Translations under genes and position numbers: made by a program
Notes under the pieces: model-generated
Databases searched by the model: none
The model's input: only the letters and a program-made list of their open reading frames with translations
Told to the model about the DNA's origin: nothing
Shown: piece after piece, positions 8,962-15,706 of the stretch
How positions within the stretch are numbered: the first letter of the stretch is position 1
Layout of the letters: each line of letters begins with the position of its first letter
Assembly: GCF_000720115.1 (NCBI RefSeq)
Contig: NZ_JOIR01000053.1
Coordinates: 1 to 33,589 of the forward strand
DNA length: 33,589 nt
Source of the DNA: Streptomyces sp. NRRL F-2580
GTDB lineage: Bacteria > Actinomycetota > Actinomycetes > Streptomycetales > Streptomycetaceae
Direction: 5' to 3'

Positions 8962-9609
8962 TCAGGGCAGCTGGCGCATCAGGTCGGCCGTGTCGCGCTG
9001 CCGGGTGCATGGGCTGTGCGTGAACGAGTCCAGTACGCGGCCGCGGACCTCGGAGGGCTGTTCCTGGCTGAGTTTGAACATGCCCTCGGCCCCCGAGACG
9101 ACGACCCGGAAGGCGCCGACGGCGGGCACGATCTGCCGGAAGTAGCCGATGGAACCGGACATGTCCCAGCCGGTGCCGAACTTCGACTCCTCGAAGGCGC
9201 GCACGGTCGACTGCACGACTCCCATCGTCTCCTCGATCGAGTCGATCTTCTCCACCACACCGCGCACGTGCACCGAGGTGAAATTCCAGGTCGGGGCGGC
9301 CGGCGACTTCTCGTACACCGTCGGCGACACATAGGAGTGCGGACCGGTGAAGGTCAGCAGGACGAGGCTTCCGGATTCCAGCGCCGCCCAGTGCGGATTG
9401 GCCCTGTTCATGTGCCCGAGCAGAATGCCCCCGGACAGGTCGTCCGACCATTCCTCATTCGCCTGCGGGTCCGCGATGACCGGCAGGTGCGTGGCGAAGG
9501 GGCCGTCTTCCGGCGTCCCGTTGGTCACCGCCATGGCCAGTGGATTGTCTCGTATCAGATCGGTCATCCACGAACCGTCCGGTTCGCGATAGTTACTCGG
9601 GACGAACAT
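8962..9609 (-). CDS. pzbB: Piperazate synthase (KtzT/PzbB family, PaiB-like fold)
   Basis: A 215-residue protein of the family often labelled FMN-binding negative transcriptional regulator (PaiB-like). KtzT and PzbB of this family are heme enzymes that close N5-hydroxy-L-ornithine into L-piperazic acid by forming the N-N bond. Recognised segments are the MFVPSNYREPD start, DNPLAMAVTNG, PFATHLPVI, GHMNRANPHW (a His-rich block likely to include heme ligands) and TWNFTSVHVRG. Start ATG 9609 gives the family's usual MFVP beginning and has GAAAGG upstream (9621-9626); an in-frame ATG at 9669 is less likely. The decisive context is the divergent ornithine N-hydroxylase gene 235 bp away, which supplies the substrate, plus argB and mbtH nearby. 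Without that context a PaiB-type regulator would be a possible reading. Confidence 0.88.
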   Translation of the reverse strand: MFVPSNYREPDGSWMTDLIRDNPLAMAVTNGTPEDGPFATHLPVIADPQANEEWSDDLSGGILLGHMNRANPHWAALESGSLVLLTFTGPHSYVSPTVYEKSPAAPTWNFTSVHVRGVVEKIDSIEETMGVVQSTVRAFEESKFGTGWDMSGSIGYFRQIVPAVGAFRVVVSGAEGMFKLSQEQPSEVRGRVLDSFTHSPCTRQRDTADLMRQLP

Positions 9610-9671
9610 CCGGAATTCAGCCTTTCGGTCGGCGCAATGCGCGAGGACATGGAAATTCGGACCGACCATAC

Positions 9672-9695
9672 CGCTGTCCTGTCGGCCGGACAGGG
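9672..9695. promoter_or_regulatory. Shared cluster dyad, copy 2
   Basis: CGCTGTCC, spacer TGTCGGCC, then GGACAGGG. It lies in the 235-bp divergent region between pzbB (ATG about 60 bp to the left) and pzbA (ATG about 150 bp to the right). It shares 20 of 24 positions with copy 3 and 18 with copy 1. It is placed so that one bound protein could control both piperazate genes. Confidence 0.6.
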
Positions 9696-9844
9696 GCATT
9701 CGGTATTCGGCCCGCACCGGGGCCGCCGGGATCGTCTTCTTGGCGTCTTCAGGTTGGCGTCGGGACGTTCTCCGGCGCAATACTGAACAGAGGTCTCCCG
9801 GATCACCGGTCGAGATTCCAAAGACGCTAGCGGGAGAATTGTCT

Positions 9845-11203
9845 ATGGGTACAACGGGTACGCATAACCACGAGATATACGACGTGGTCGGCATCGGCTT
9901 CGGCCCGTCGAACCTGTCGCTCGCGATCGCTCTGGAAGAGCACCGGGCCAATGTTCCGGAGCATCCGGTCAAGGCCGCGTTCTTCGAGCGGCAGGCCGCC
10001 TTCGGCTGGCACCGCAACATGCTGCTGCCGTCGACGACGATGCAGATCTCGTTCCTGAAGGACCTGGCCACCTTCCGCAATCCGGTGTCCCGGTTCAGCT
10101 TCGTGTCGTATCTGCATGCCGCGGGCCGACTGGTTCAGTTCGTGAACAACCAGGACTTCTTCCCGACCCGGCAGGAATTCCACCAGTACCTGGAATGGGC
10201 CGCGTCGGGCCTTTCCGACCGTGTCTCCTACGGGTCCGAGGTCACCGCGATCCGGCCCGCGCAGGACACCGGGTCCGGGGCCCCCGAGCACCTGCGGCTC
10301 GAGGTCCGCGACGCGGCCGGCGGCGTCCGCCACGTCCGCGCGCGCAACGTGACCATCTCGACGGGCCTCGTGCCGCGCATGCCGGCCGGGATCGCGCGCG
10401 ACGAGCGGGTGTGGCACAGCTCCGAGTTCCTGGAGAAGTTCCACGGCCTCGACCCCGAGGGGCTGAGGAGCGTGGCGGTCGTCGGCGCCGGCCAGAGCGC
10501 GGCCGAGATCACCAGGTTCCTGTACGACAAGCTGCCGCACGCGCGCGTCTCGGCGGTCATCCCGTCCTACGGGTACTCCGTCGCGGACGACACGCCCTTC
10601 GCCAACCAGGTGTTCGACCCGGCCGCGGTCGACGAGTACTACTTCGGCACCGACCAGGCGCGGGAGGCCTTCTGGCACTACCACCGGAACACGAACTACT
10701 CGGTGGTCGACGACGAGGTGATCCGCGACCTGCACCAGCGTTCGTACGAGGAGGAGGTGCGCGGCAGCAAGCGGCTGCACTTCCTCAACCTCACCCGGGT
10801 CGCGGAGGTCACCCGGGCCGGCAGTGACACGCGGATCACCCTGAACTCGCTGCTCGACAGCGAGCCCCAGGAGCTGCACGTGGACGCGCTCGTCTTCGCC
10901 ACCGGCTACGAGGGCATGGACCCGGCCCGCCTGCTCGGCGACTTCGACCGCCACTTCCTGCGGGACGTGAGCGGCCGCCACCGGGTGGAGCGCGACTACC
11001 GGCTGGTCACCGCGACCGGTCCGTCCTGCGGGATCTACCTCCAGGGCGGCACCGAGCACACCCACGGGCTGTCCTCGTCCCTGCTGTCGAACATCGCGGT
11101 GCGCAGCGGCGAGATCGCCGACTCCATCGTGCTGCGGCGGGCCGAACAGGAGCAGGCCGTGGCCCGTTCCGTCGAGGTCGCGGGCGCGGCCGGCCGGGCC
11201 TGA
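9845..11203 (+). CDS. pzbA: L-ornithine N5-monooxygenase (KtzI/PzbA, PvdA family)
   Basis: A 452-residue FAD- and NADPH-dependent N-hydroxylating monooxygenase. It has the FAD-binding GIGFGPSN at about 16-23, the substrate-side FLKDLATFRNP, the NADPH-binding GAGQSAAE near 213-220 and the C-terminal DALVFATGY near 350. This class hydroxylates the side-chain amine of ornithine or lysine; the FLKDLATFRNP context and the paired KtzT-like gene favour ornithine, giving N5-hydroxyornithine as piperazate precursor. ATG 9845 is chosen because GGGAGA (9832-9837) sits 7 nt upstream and the FAD motif then falls at the expected place. In a siderophore cluster the same enzyme would serve hydroxamate formation, but no siderophore transport or acyltransferase gene is seen here. 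Confidence 0.95.
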   Translation: MGTTGTHNHEIYDVVGIGFGPSNLSLAIALEEHRANVPEHPVKAAFFERQAAFGWHRNMLLPSTTMQISFLKDLATFRNPVSRFSFVSYLHAAGRLVQFVNNQDFFPTRQEFHQYLEWAASGLSDRVSYGSEVTAIRPAQDTGSGAPEHLRLEVRDAAGGVRHVRARNVTISTGLVPRMPAGIARDERVWHSSEFLEKFHGLDPEGLRSVAVVGAGQSAAEITRFLYDKLPHARVSAVIPSYGYSVADDTPFANQVFDPAAVDEYYFGTDQAREAFWHYHRNTNYSVVDDEVIRDLHQRSYEEEVRGSKRLHFLNLTRVAEVTRAGSDTRITLNSLLDSEPQELHVDALVFATGYEGMDPARLLGDFDRHFLRDVSGRHRVERDYRLVTATGPSCGIYLQGGTEHTHGLSSSLLSNIAVRSGEIADSIVLRRAEQEQAVARSVEVAGAAGRA

Positions 11204-11226
11204 CCCCGCGTTCCTCCCCACCACGC

Positions 11227-11276
11227 CGAAGGGTGGGCCCCGGTGCTGTTCGTGCAGCACCGGGGCCCACCCTTCG
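11227..11276. terminator. Strong bidirectional terminator, perfect 22-bp stem
   Basis: Arms 11227-11248 and 11255-11276 are exact inverted copies of 22 nt with a 6-nt loop (TTCGTG). It sits 23 bp after the pzbA stop and 37 bp after the mbtH stop, so it can end transcription from both sides. Confidence 0.85.
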
Positions 11277-11313
11277 TCCGTCTTCGGCCATTCCGTGGAA
11301 TGCCGCATTCACC

Positions 11314-11550
11314 TCACGCGACGTTGACGGAAACCGAATCCGCGGCCATCGCGTCGCGCAGGCTCTTCGGGCGCAGATCGGTCCAGTTCGCCTCGACGTG
11401 CTCCAGGCACTGCTGGCGGCTTTCCTCACCGAATACGATGCGCCAGCCGGCCGGGATCTCGGCGAACGAAGGCCACAGCGAGTGCTGCTCCTCGTCGTTG
11501 GCCAAGACGTAGAACCGGCCGTCGGCGTCGTCGAACGGGTTGCTGCTCAT
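11314..11550 (-). CDS. MbtH-like protein, NRPS adenylation-domain partner
   Basis: A 78-residue MbtH-family protein. It carries the near-invariant [13 protein letters not shown] start, [33 protein letters not shown] and [10 protein letters not shown], including the three conserved Trp residues. These small proteins bind NRPS adenylation domains and are often needed for their folding and activity. No NRPS gene is inside the window, so its presence implies that NRPS genes of the cluster lie to the left of the PKS or elsewhere. Start ATG 11550 gives the family's usual length and has GGAGTG upstream; an open frame continues 20 codons further upstream without family similarity. A 32-nt dyad (11576-11607) lies just upstream of the start. 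Confidence 0.96.
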   Translation of the reverse strand: MSSNPFDDADGRFYVLANDEEQHSLWPSFAEIPAGWRIVFGEESRQQCLEHVEANWTDLRPKSLRDAMAADSVSVNVA

Positions 11551-11575
11551 GAATGCACTCCAATTCAAGCCGTTC

Positions 11576-11607
11576 ACGGTCCGTTTCCCGGCCGGGAGAC
11601 GGACCGT
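11576..11607. promoter_or_regulatory. Nested dyad just upstream of mbtH
   Basis: Nine-nt arms ACGGTCCGT (11576-11584) and ACGGACCGT (11599-11607) are exact inverted copies, and the spacer itself contains the 10-bp palindrome CCCGGCCGGG. It starts 26 nt upstream of the mbtH ATG. It may be an operator or an mRNA hairpin in the mbtH 5' untranslated region. Confidence 0.5.
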
Positions 11608-11726
11608 CATCCGTTAGTGGGGATGGAGTTGGCGAGACCGCCATGCCCGATCATGGCACCTTTCGGGCGCCCCGTGGAGACCGGTGTGCCCATGGAGCGC
11701 TCCACCGGCCGTCGACGCTCTTCCCC

Positions 11727-11750
11727 CGCTGTCCTGTTGACGGGACAGCG
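11727..11750. promoter_or_regulatory. Shared cluster dyad, copy 3
   Basis: CGCTGTCC, spacer TGTTGACG, then GGACAGCG, with 9-bp arms counting one flanking base on each side. It is in the divergent region between mbtH (about 175 bp to the left) and the argB leader ORF (about 165 bp to the right). It is the most symmetric copy at its outer arms. Confidence 0.65.
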
Positions 11751-11795
11751 GTAACACACTGCCCTGAATCACCGCCGTTCTGCACCGAGTTCCCC

Positions 11796-11821
11796 GGAAT
11801 GGGCTTCCGGTGGACCATTCC
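11796..11821. promoter_or_regulatory. Inverted repeat upstream of the argB leader ORF
   Basis: GGAATGG (11796-11802) and CCATTCC (11815-11821) form 7-bp arms around a 12-nt spacer, about 95 bp upstream of the leader ATG. Possibly an operator; no partner is known. Confidence 0.3.
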
Positions 11822-11914
11822 ACCGCGCGATGCTGGGCCGGTGACCGCGGCCCCGACCCGCGGGAATTCACGTGTTCCGGGAGCCCTGAGTCCTCCACAG
11901 AAGGAGTTGTGCCG

Positions 11915-11971
11915 ATGAGCGTCACCAACGCGGCCGGCGTTCTCTTCACCCTGCGCGCGAGGTTCTCATGA
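11915..11971 (+). CDS. Putative 18-residue leader peptide translationally coupled to argB
   Basis: ATG 11915 follows an ideal AAGGAG (11901-11906) at 8 nt and opens an 18-codon [21 protein letters not shown]. Its TGA shares the ATGA at 11968-11971 with the argB start, the classical arrangement of translational coupling. argB itself has only a GAGG inside the leader's last codons, so ribosomes finishing the leader probably deliver most argB translation. Two Arg codons, one of them the rare AGG, lie near the end of the leader of an arginine-pathway enzyme. That suggests, without proving, arginine-sensitive control. No homologous peptide is recognised. Confidence 0.55.
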   Translation: MSVTNAAGVLFTLRARFS

Positions 11972-12876
11972 CGACCCGTCCGCATCCCGCCCTGGCCAAG
12001 GCGCAGTCCGTGGGCGATGCGCTGCCCTGGCTGACCAGCCGTCAGGACCGGACCGTCGTCATCAAGTTGGGCGGGCACGCCATGGTCGACGAGGCGCTGA
12101 CCGCCGCCTTCGCCCGCGACGTGGTCTTCCTGCGCTACGCCGGACTGAAGCCCGTGGTCGTCCACGGAGGCGGTCCGCAGATCGGCGCCGAACTCGAACG
12201 GCGCGGCCTGGCGAGCGAGTTCAAGGCGGGGCTCAGGGTCACCTCCACGCCCGCCATGAACGTGGTCCGGATGGTGCTCGCGGGACAGGTGCAGCGCGAA
12301 CTGGTCGGACTGATCAACGCGTACGGCCCGCTCGCCGTCGGCATCACCGGCGAGGACGCGGACACCCTCACCGCGACCCGGCACGTGCCGTGGATCGACG
12401 GGGAGCCGGTGGACATCGGCAGGGTCGGCGACATCTCCCGCGTGGACACCGGAGCCATCGAGGCGCTGCTGGCGGACGGCCGCATTCCGGTGGTCTCGCC
12501 GGTCGCGCGCAGCGCGGAGGACGGGCACGTCTACAACGTCAACGCCGACACCGCGGCCGCGGCGCTCGCCACCGCGCTGGGCGCGCAGGAGCTGATCATG
12601 CTCACCGACGTCGAGGGTCTGTACGCGGGCTGGCCGCTCAGCGACGAGGTCATCGACCGGCTCACCGCCCGCGAACTGGAGAAGCTGCTGCCGGAACTCG
12701 CCGACGGCATGGTCCCCAAGATGACCGGCTGCCTGCACGCGGTGCGGGGCGGCGTCGAGATGGCGCGGGTGATCGACGGGCGGGTCCCGCACGCGGTCCT
12801 GCTGGAGATGTTCGCGGACGAAGGGGTCGGCACGGTGATCGTGCCGGACCTGGACGAGGCGGAGGTGCCGCTGTGA
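11968..12876 (+). CDS. argB: Acetylglutamate kinase, cluster-dedicated copy
   Basis: A 302-residue amino-acid kinase-family enzyme that phosphorylates N-acetyl-L-glutamate with ATP, the second step from glutamate to ornithine. Signature segments are [10 protein letters not shown] near the N-terminus, [10 protein letters not shown] (substrate and ATP binding), [12 protein letters not shown] and [17 protein letters not shown]. Catalytic Lys and the glycine loops are present. A roughly 25-residue N-terminal helix precedes the kinase fold, as in arginine-inhibited homologues. The gene stands alone: no argC, argJ or argD is adjacent, unlike the housekeeping arg operon. Beside the two piperazate genes it most likely boosts ornithine supply. 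It overlaps its leader ORF by ATGA and is followed 8 bp after its stop by a TGGCGCCA palindrome array. Confidence 0.95.
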   Translation: MTTRPHPALAKAQSVGDALPWLTSRQDRTVVIKLGGHAMVDEALTAAFARDVVFLRYAGLKPVVVHGGGPQIGAELERRGLASEFKAGLRVTSTPAMNVVRMVLAGQVQRELVGLINAYGPLAVGITGEDADTLTATRHVPWIDGEPVDIGRVGDISRVDTGAIEALLADGRIPVVSPVARSAEDGHVYNVNADTAAAALATALGAQELIMLTDVEGLYAGWPLSDEVIDRLTARELEKLLPELADGMVPKMTGCLHAVRGGVEMARVIDGRVPHAVLLEMFADEGVGTVIVPDLDEAEVPL

Positions 12877-12883
12877 ACCGCGC

Positions 12884-13162
12884 GATGGCGCCATCGTGGC
12901 GCCACGCAGGCCGGCCCGGTGCCGCCGTTGCCGACAGGAGGGGCTGATGAGCATCGGCCGGAACTCGATGGCTCGTACAGCCGGGCCCGCAGCGGGTTTT
13001 GAGGATGGCTCCGGCCGTCGCGGCCCAGGCGGGCGCGGTGCGCAGGGTCACGCTGGAGGTTCCTCAGCCCGACCGCACGGGCGCCGCCTTTCGGCCAGAA
13101 CGCCGTTCTGGCTCAGATGTGGCGCGACAGTGGCGCCATCTGTGTGCCATGATGGCGTCATC
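12884..13162. promoter_or_regulatory. Array of TGGCGCCA-type palindromes upstream of the MMPL gene
   Basis: Five related elements: GATGGCGCCATC (12884-12895) and CGTGGCGCCACG (12895-12906), both perfect 12-bp palindromes sharing a base; then TGGCGCGA (13120-13127), TGGCGCCA (13131-13138) and TGGCGTCA (13153-13160), the last within GATGGCGTCATC, one mismatch from the first. They lie between argB and the transporter in a 491-bp stretch that otherwise holds only a doubtful 76-codon ORF. Operator array for a dimeric repressor (TetR-like, for example) is an inference; no such regulator gene is in the window. Confidence 0.5.
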
Positions 13163-13177
13163 GACCCGACGTCGTAG
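12947..13177 (+). CDS. Doubtful 76-residue ORF between argB and the MMPL gene
   Basis: ATG 12947 is preceded by a strong AGGAGGGG (12936-12943) at good spacing. The predicted 76-residue product is rich in Gly, Arg, Ala and Ser, matches no family I know, and its 3' part runs through the TGGCGCCA elements. Either a small lineage-specific gene, the remnant of a lost one, or a chance ORF behind a fortuitous ribosome binding site. Confidence 0.2.
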   Translation: MSIGRNSMARTAGPAAGFEDGSGRRGPGGRGAQGHAGGSSARPHGRRLSARTPFWLRCGATVAPSVCHDGVIDPTS

Positions 13178-13367
13178 GAAGCGTGCCGCTGAGGCCCCGC
13201 CTTCTCCGCCTTCTCCGCCCTCTTCGCCTGCTCCGCACGGCCGGTCCGTCCCGGGCCGCCGAGCAGGCCTGCGGCCGGCCGGCCGTACCGACAGGCCGTC
13301 CGTCCGTCCCCGCCGGAACCACCCGCCGCCGCTCGCGGTACCGATCCAAACAGGAGTTCTTTTCGCT

Positions 13368-15617
13368 ATGGCCACCTTCCTTTACAAAGTGGGCCGATTC
13401 GCCTTCAGGCGACGAGGCCTGGTGACACTGCTGTGGCTCGCCGTCGTCGTCGGGGCCGGTTTCGCGGCCTCCGTCGCTCCGCCGCCGCCCACCGATACGT
13501 TCTCGATGCCGGGTACGGAGTCGCAGAAGGCCTTCGACCTGCTGAAGGAGAAGTTCCCGGCCATGAGCGTGGACGGCGCGACCGCCCGCGTGGTGGTCCG
13601 TGCCCCCGCCGGCGAGAAGCTCACCGATCCGGCCCAGAAGGCCAAGGTCGAGAGCCTGGTCGGCGCGCTCGCCAAGGCGCCCGACGTCGTCTCGGCCTCC
13701 GACCCCTTCAAGACCAACACCGTCAGCCAGGACGGCACCACGGCCTACGCCGTGGCGACGTACGGCGTCACGGCCCTCAAGGTGACCGACGAGGCGCACG
13801 ACGGCCTCGACAAGGCACTTGAGGACTCCCGGGCCACCGGCCTGACCGTCGAGGCCGGCGGTGACGCCGTCAAGGTGGACGGAGCCCCGGGCGGTGGTGC
13901 GGAGGGCATCGGCATCCTGGTCTCGGCGATCGTCCTGGTCCTCACCTTCGGCTCGATGATCGCGGCGGGCATGCCCCTGCTCACGGCCATCTTCGGCGTC
14001 GCCATCGGCGGTGCGGCCATCACCGCGCTCGGTAGCACCTTCGGCCTCTCCAGCACCACGTCCACCCTCGCGCTGATGATCGGTCTGGCCGTCGGCATCG
14101 ACTACGCCCTGTTCATCGTCTCCCGCTACCGCTCCGAGATGGCCGAGGGCCGCGAGCGCCAGGACGCGGCGGGACGGGCCGTCGGCACGGCCGGCTCGGC
14201 CGTCGTCTTCGCCGGTCTCACCGTCATCGTCGCCCTCGCGGGCCTCAGCGTGGTGAACATCCCGATGCTCACCAAGATGGGCCTCGCCGCCGCCGGCACC
14301 GTCGCCGTCGCCGTACTGATCGCCACCACCTTCGTCCCGGCGCTCCTCGGCTTCGCGCCGATCAAGGTCATGCCCCGCAAGGAGCGCAGGAAGTACTACG
14401 GCAAGCCGCTCTCCGAGCGTCAGCAGCGCAAGGCCGACAAGCGCGCCGGCCGCCAGAAGCCGAACCTGGGCACCCGCTGGGCGCGGTTCGTCGTACGCCG
14501 TCCCCTGGTCGTCCTCCTCTTCGGTGTCGTGGGCCTCGGTGCCATCGCCGTGCCCGCCGCCAGCCTGCAGCTCGGCCTGCCGGGCGAGGGCACCATGGCG
14601 CCGGACACCACCCAGCGCAAGGCGTACGACATGCTGTCCGAGTCCTTCGGGGCCGGCTTCAACGGACCGCTGATGGTCACCGTCCAGGCCAAGGACGCGG
14701 CGACCGCCGCCGCGGGTGTGGGCAAGGAGCTCGGCACCGTCGAGGGCGTCGCCACGGTGACCCCCGCGACGCCCAACGACAAGGGCGACACCGCGGTCCT
14801 CACCGTCATCCCGAAGACCGGTCCCACCGAGACCGAGACCGAGGAACTGGTCGCGCACATCCGGGACATCGCCGGCACCCTCGGGGCCGCCAACGGCGGC
14901 GCCGAGATCCTGGTGACCGGTCAGACCGCCCTGTTCATCGACTTCTCCCAGACCCTCGACGACGCGATGCTGCCCTACCTGGGCCTGGTCGTCGGCCTCG
15001 CCTTCCTGCTGCTGGTGCTCGTCTTCCGGTCGCTGCTCGTCCCGCTCAAGGCGGCGCTCGGCTTCCTGCTCTCCGTGAGCGCGGCCCTCGGCGCGGTCGT
15101 GGCCGTCTTCCAGTGGGGCTGGCTCGGTGACTTCTTCGGAGTCGAGCAGCCCGGCCCGATCATGAGCACCCTGCCGATCTTCATGATCGGTGTGGTCTTC
15201 GGTCTCGCGATGGACTACGAGGTCTTCCTCGTGACCCGCATGCGGGAGGCCTACGTCCACGGGGCGCAGCCCTCCGAGGCCGTGGTCACCGGATTCCGCT
15301 ACGGCGGGCGGGTGGTCGGCGCCGCCGCGATCATCATGGTCAGCGTCTTCTCCGGCTTCATCATGGAGGACAACGTCTTCGTCAAGATGGTCGGCTTCAG
15401 CCTCGCCATCGCCGTCCTCTTCGACGCCTTCGTCGTCCGCATGGCCCTCGTGCCCGCCCTGTTCGCCCTGCTCGGCAGGTCGGCCTGGTGGCTGCCCCGC
15501 TGGCTCGACCGGCTGCTGCCGAACATGGACGTCGAGGGCGAGAAGCTGAACCACGTGCTCGACGCCCCGATCCCGGCCCAGCAGCGCCGGGAGCAGGAGG
15601 CCCACCTCCCCGGCTGA
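13368..15617 (+). CDS. MMPL/RND-family membrane transporter
   Basis: A 749-residue inner-membrane protein of the MmpL branch of RND transporters, which move lipids, polyketides or other amphipathic compounds using the proton gradient. Layout: N-terminal membrane helix (RRRGLVTLLWLAVVVGAGFAA), an extracytoplasmic domain to about 180, five helices, a basic cytoplasmic loop (about 330-365), then a second copy of helix, extracytoplasmic domain and helices. Proton-relay Asp-Tyr pairs occur in both halves, GIDYALF and LAMDYEVF. ATG 13368 is chosen because CAGGAG (13351-13356) precedes it and the first helix starts at once; the frame stays open upstream to 13149, which would add a low-complexity tail. 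Its place beside the cluster suggests product export or self-resistance, but such genes are also common as independent units. Confidence 0.92.
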   Translation: MATFLYKVGRFAFRRRGLVTLLWLAVVVGAGFAASVAPPPPTDTFSMPGTESQKAFDLLKEKFPAMSVDGATARVVVRAPAGEKLTDPAQKAKVESLVGALAKAPDVVSASDPFKTNTVSQDGTTAYAVATYGVTALKVTDEAHDGLDKALEDSRATGLTVEAGGDAVKVDGAPGGGAEGIGILVSAIVLVLTFGSMIAAGMPLLTAIFGVAIGGAAITALGSTFGLSSTTSTLALMIGLAVGIDYALFIVSRYRSEMAEGRERQDAAGRAVGTAGSAVVFAGLTVIVALAGLSVVNIPMLTKMGLAAAGTVAVAVLIATTFVPALLGFAPIKVMPRKERRKYYGKPLSERQQRKADKRAGRQKPNLGTRWARFVVRRPLVVLLFGVVGLGAIAVPAASLQLGLPGEGTMAPDTTQRKAYDMLSESFGAGFNGPLMVTVQAKDAATAAAGVGKELGTVEGVATVTPATPNDKGDTAVLTVIPKTGPTETETEELVAHIRDIAGTLGAANGGAEILVTGQTALFIDFSQTLDDAMLPYLGLVVGLAFLLLVLVFRSLLVPLKAALGFLLSVSAALGAVVAVFQWGWLGDFFGVEQPGPIMSTLPIFMIGVVFGLAMDYEVFLVTRMREAYVHGAQPSEAVVTGFRYGGRVVGAAAIIMVSVFSGFIMEDNVFVKMVGFSLAIAVLFDAFVVRMALVPALFALLGRSAWWLPRWLDRLLPNMDVEGEKLNHVLDAPIPAQQRREQEAHLPG

Positions 15618-15634
15618 TGACCGGCTGACTAACC

Positions 15635-15673
15635 CCCGTACGCCGACGGCCCCCAGAGCCGTCGGCGTACGGG
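15635..15673. terminator. Hairpin terminator between MMPL and kinase genes
   Basis: Exact 16-nt arms (15635-15650 and 15658-15673) with a 7-nt loop, 17 bp after the MMPL stop and 33 bp before the stop of the convergent kinase gene. Serves both directions. Confidence 0.8.
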
Positions 15674-15706
15674 CGTTCGCGCCTCCGCCGGCCCCGCTGA
15701 GACGAG

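Noticed and set aside
8962..9609. Annotation as an FMN-binding PaiB-type transcriptional regulator
   Set aside because: The fold family is the same, but the divergent ornithine N-hydroxylase, argB and mbtH make piperazate synthase the better reading.
13149..13367. N-terminal extension of the MMPL protein
   Set aside because: The extension is Pro/Arg/Ser low-complexity, lacks a ribosome binding site at 13149, and overlaps the palindrome array; CAGGAG precedes ATG 13368.
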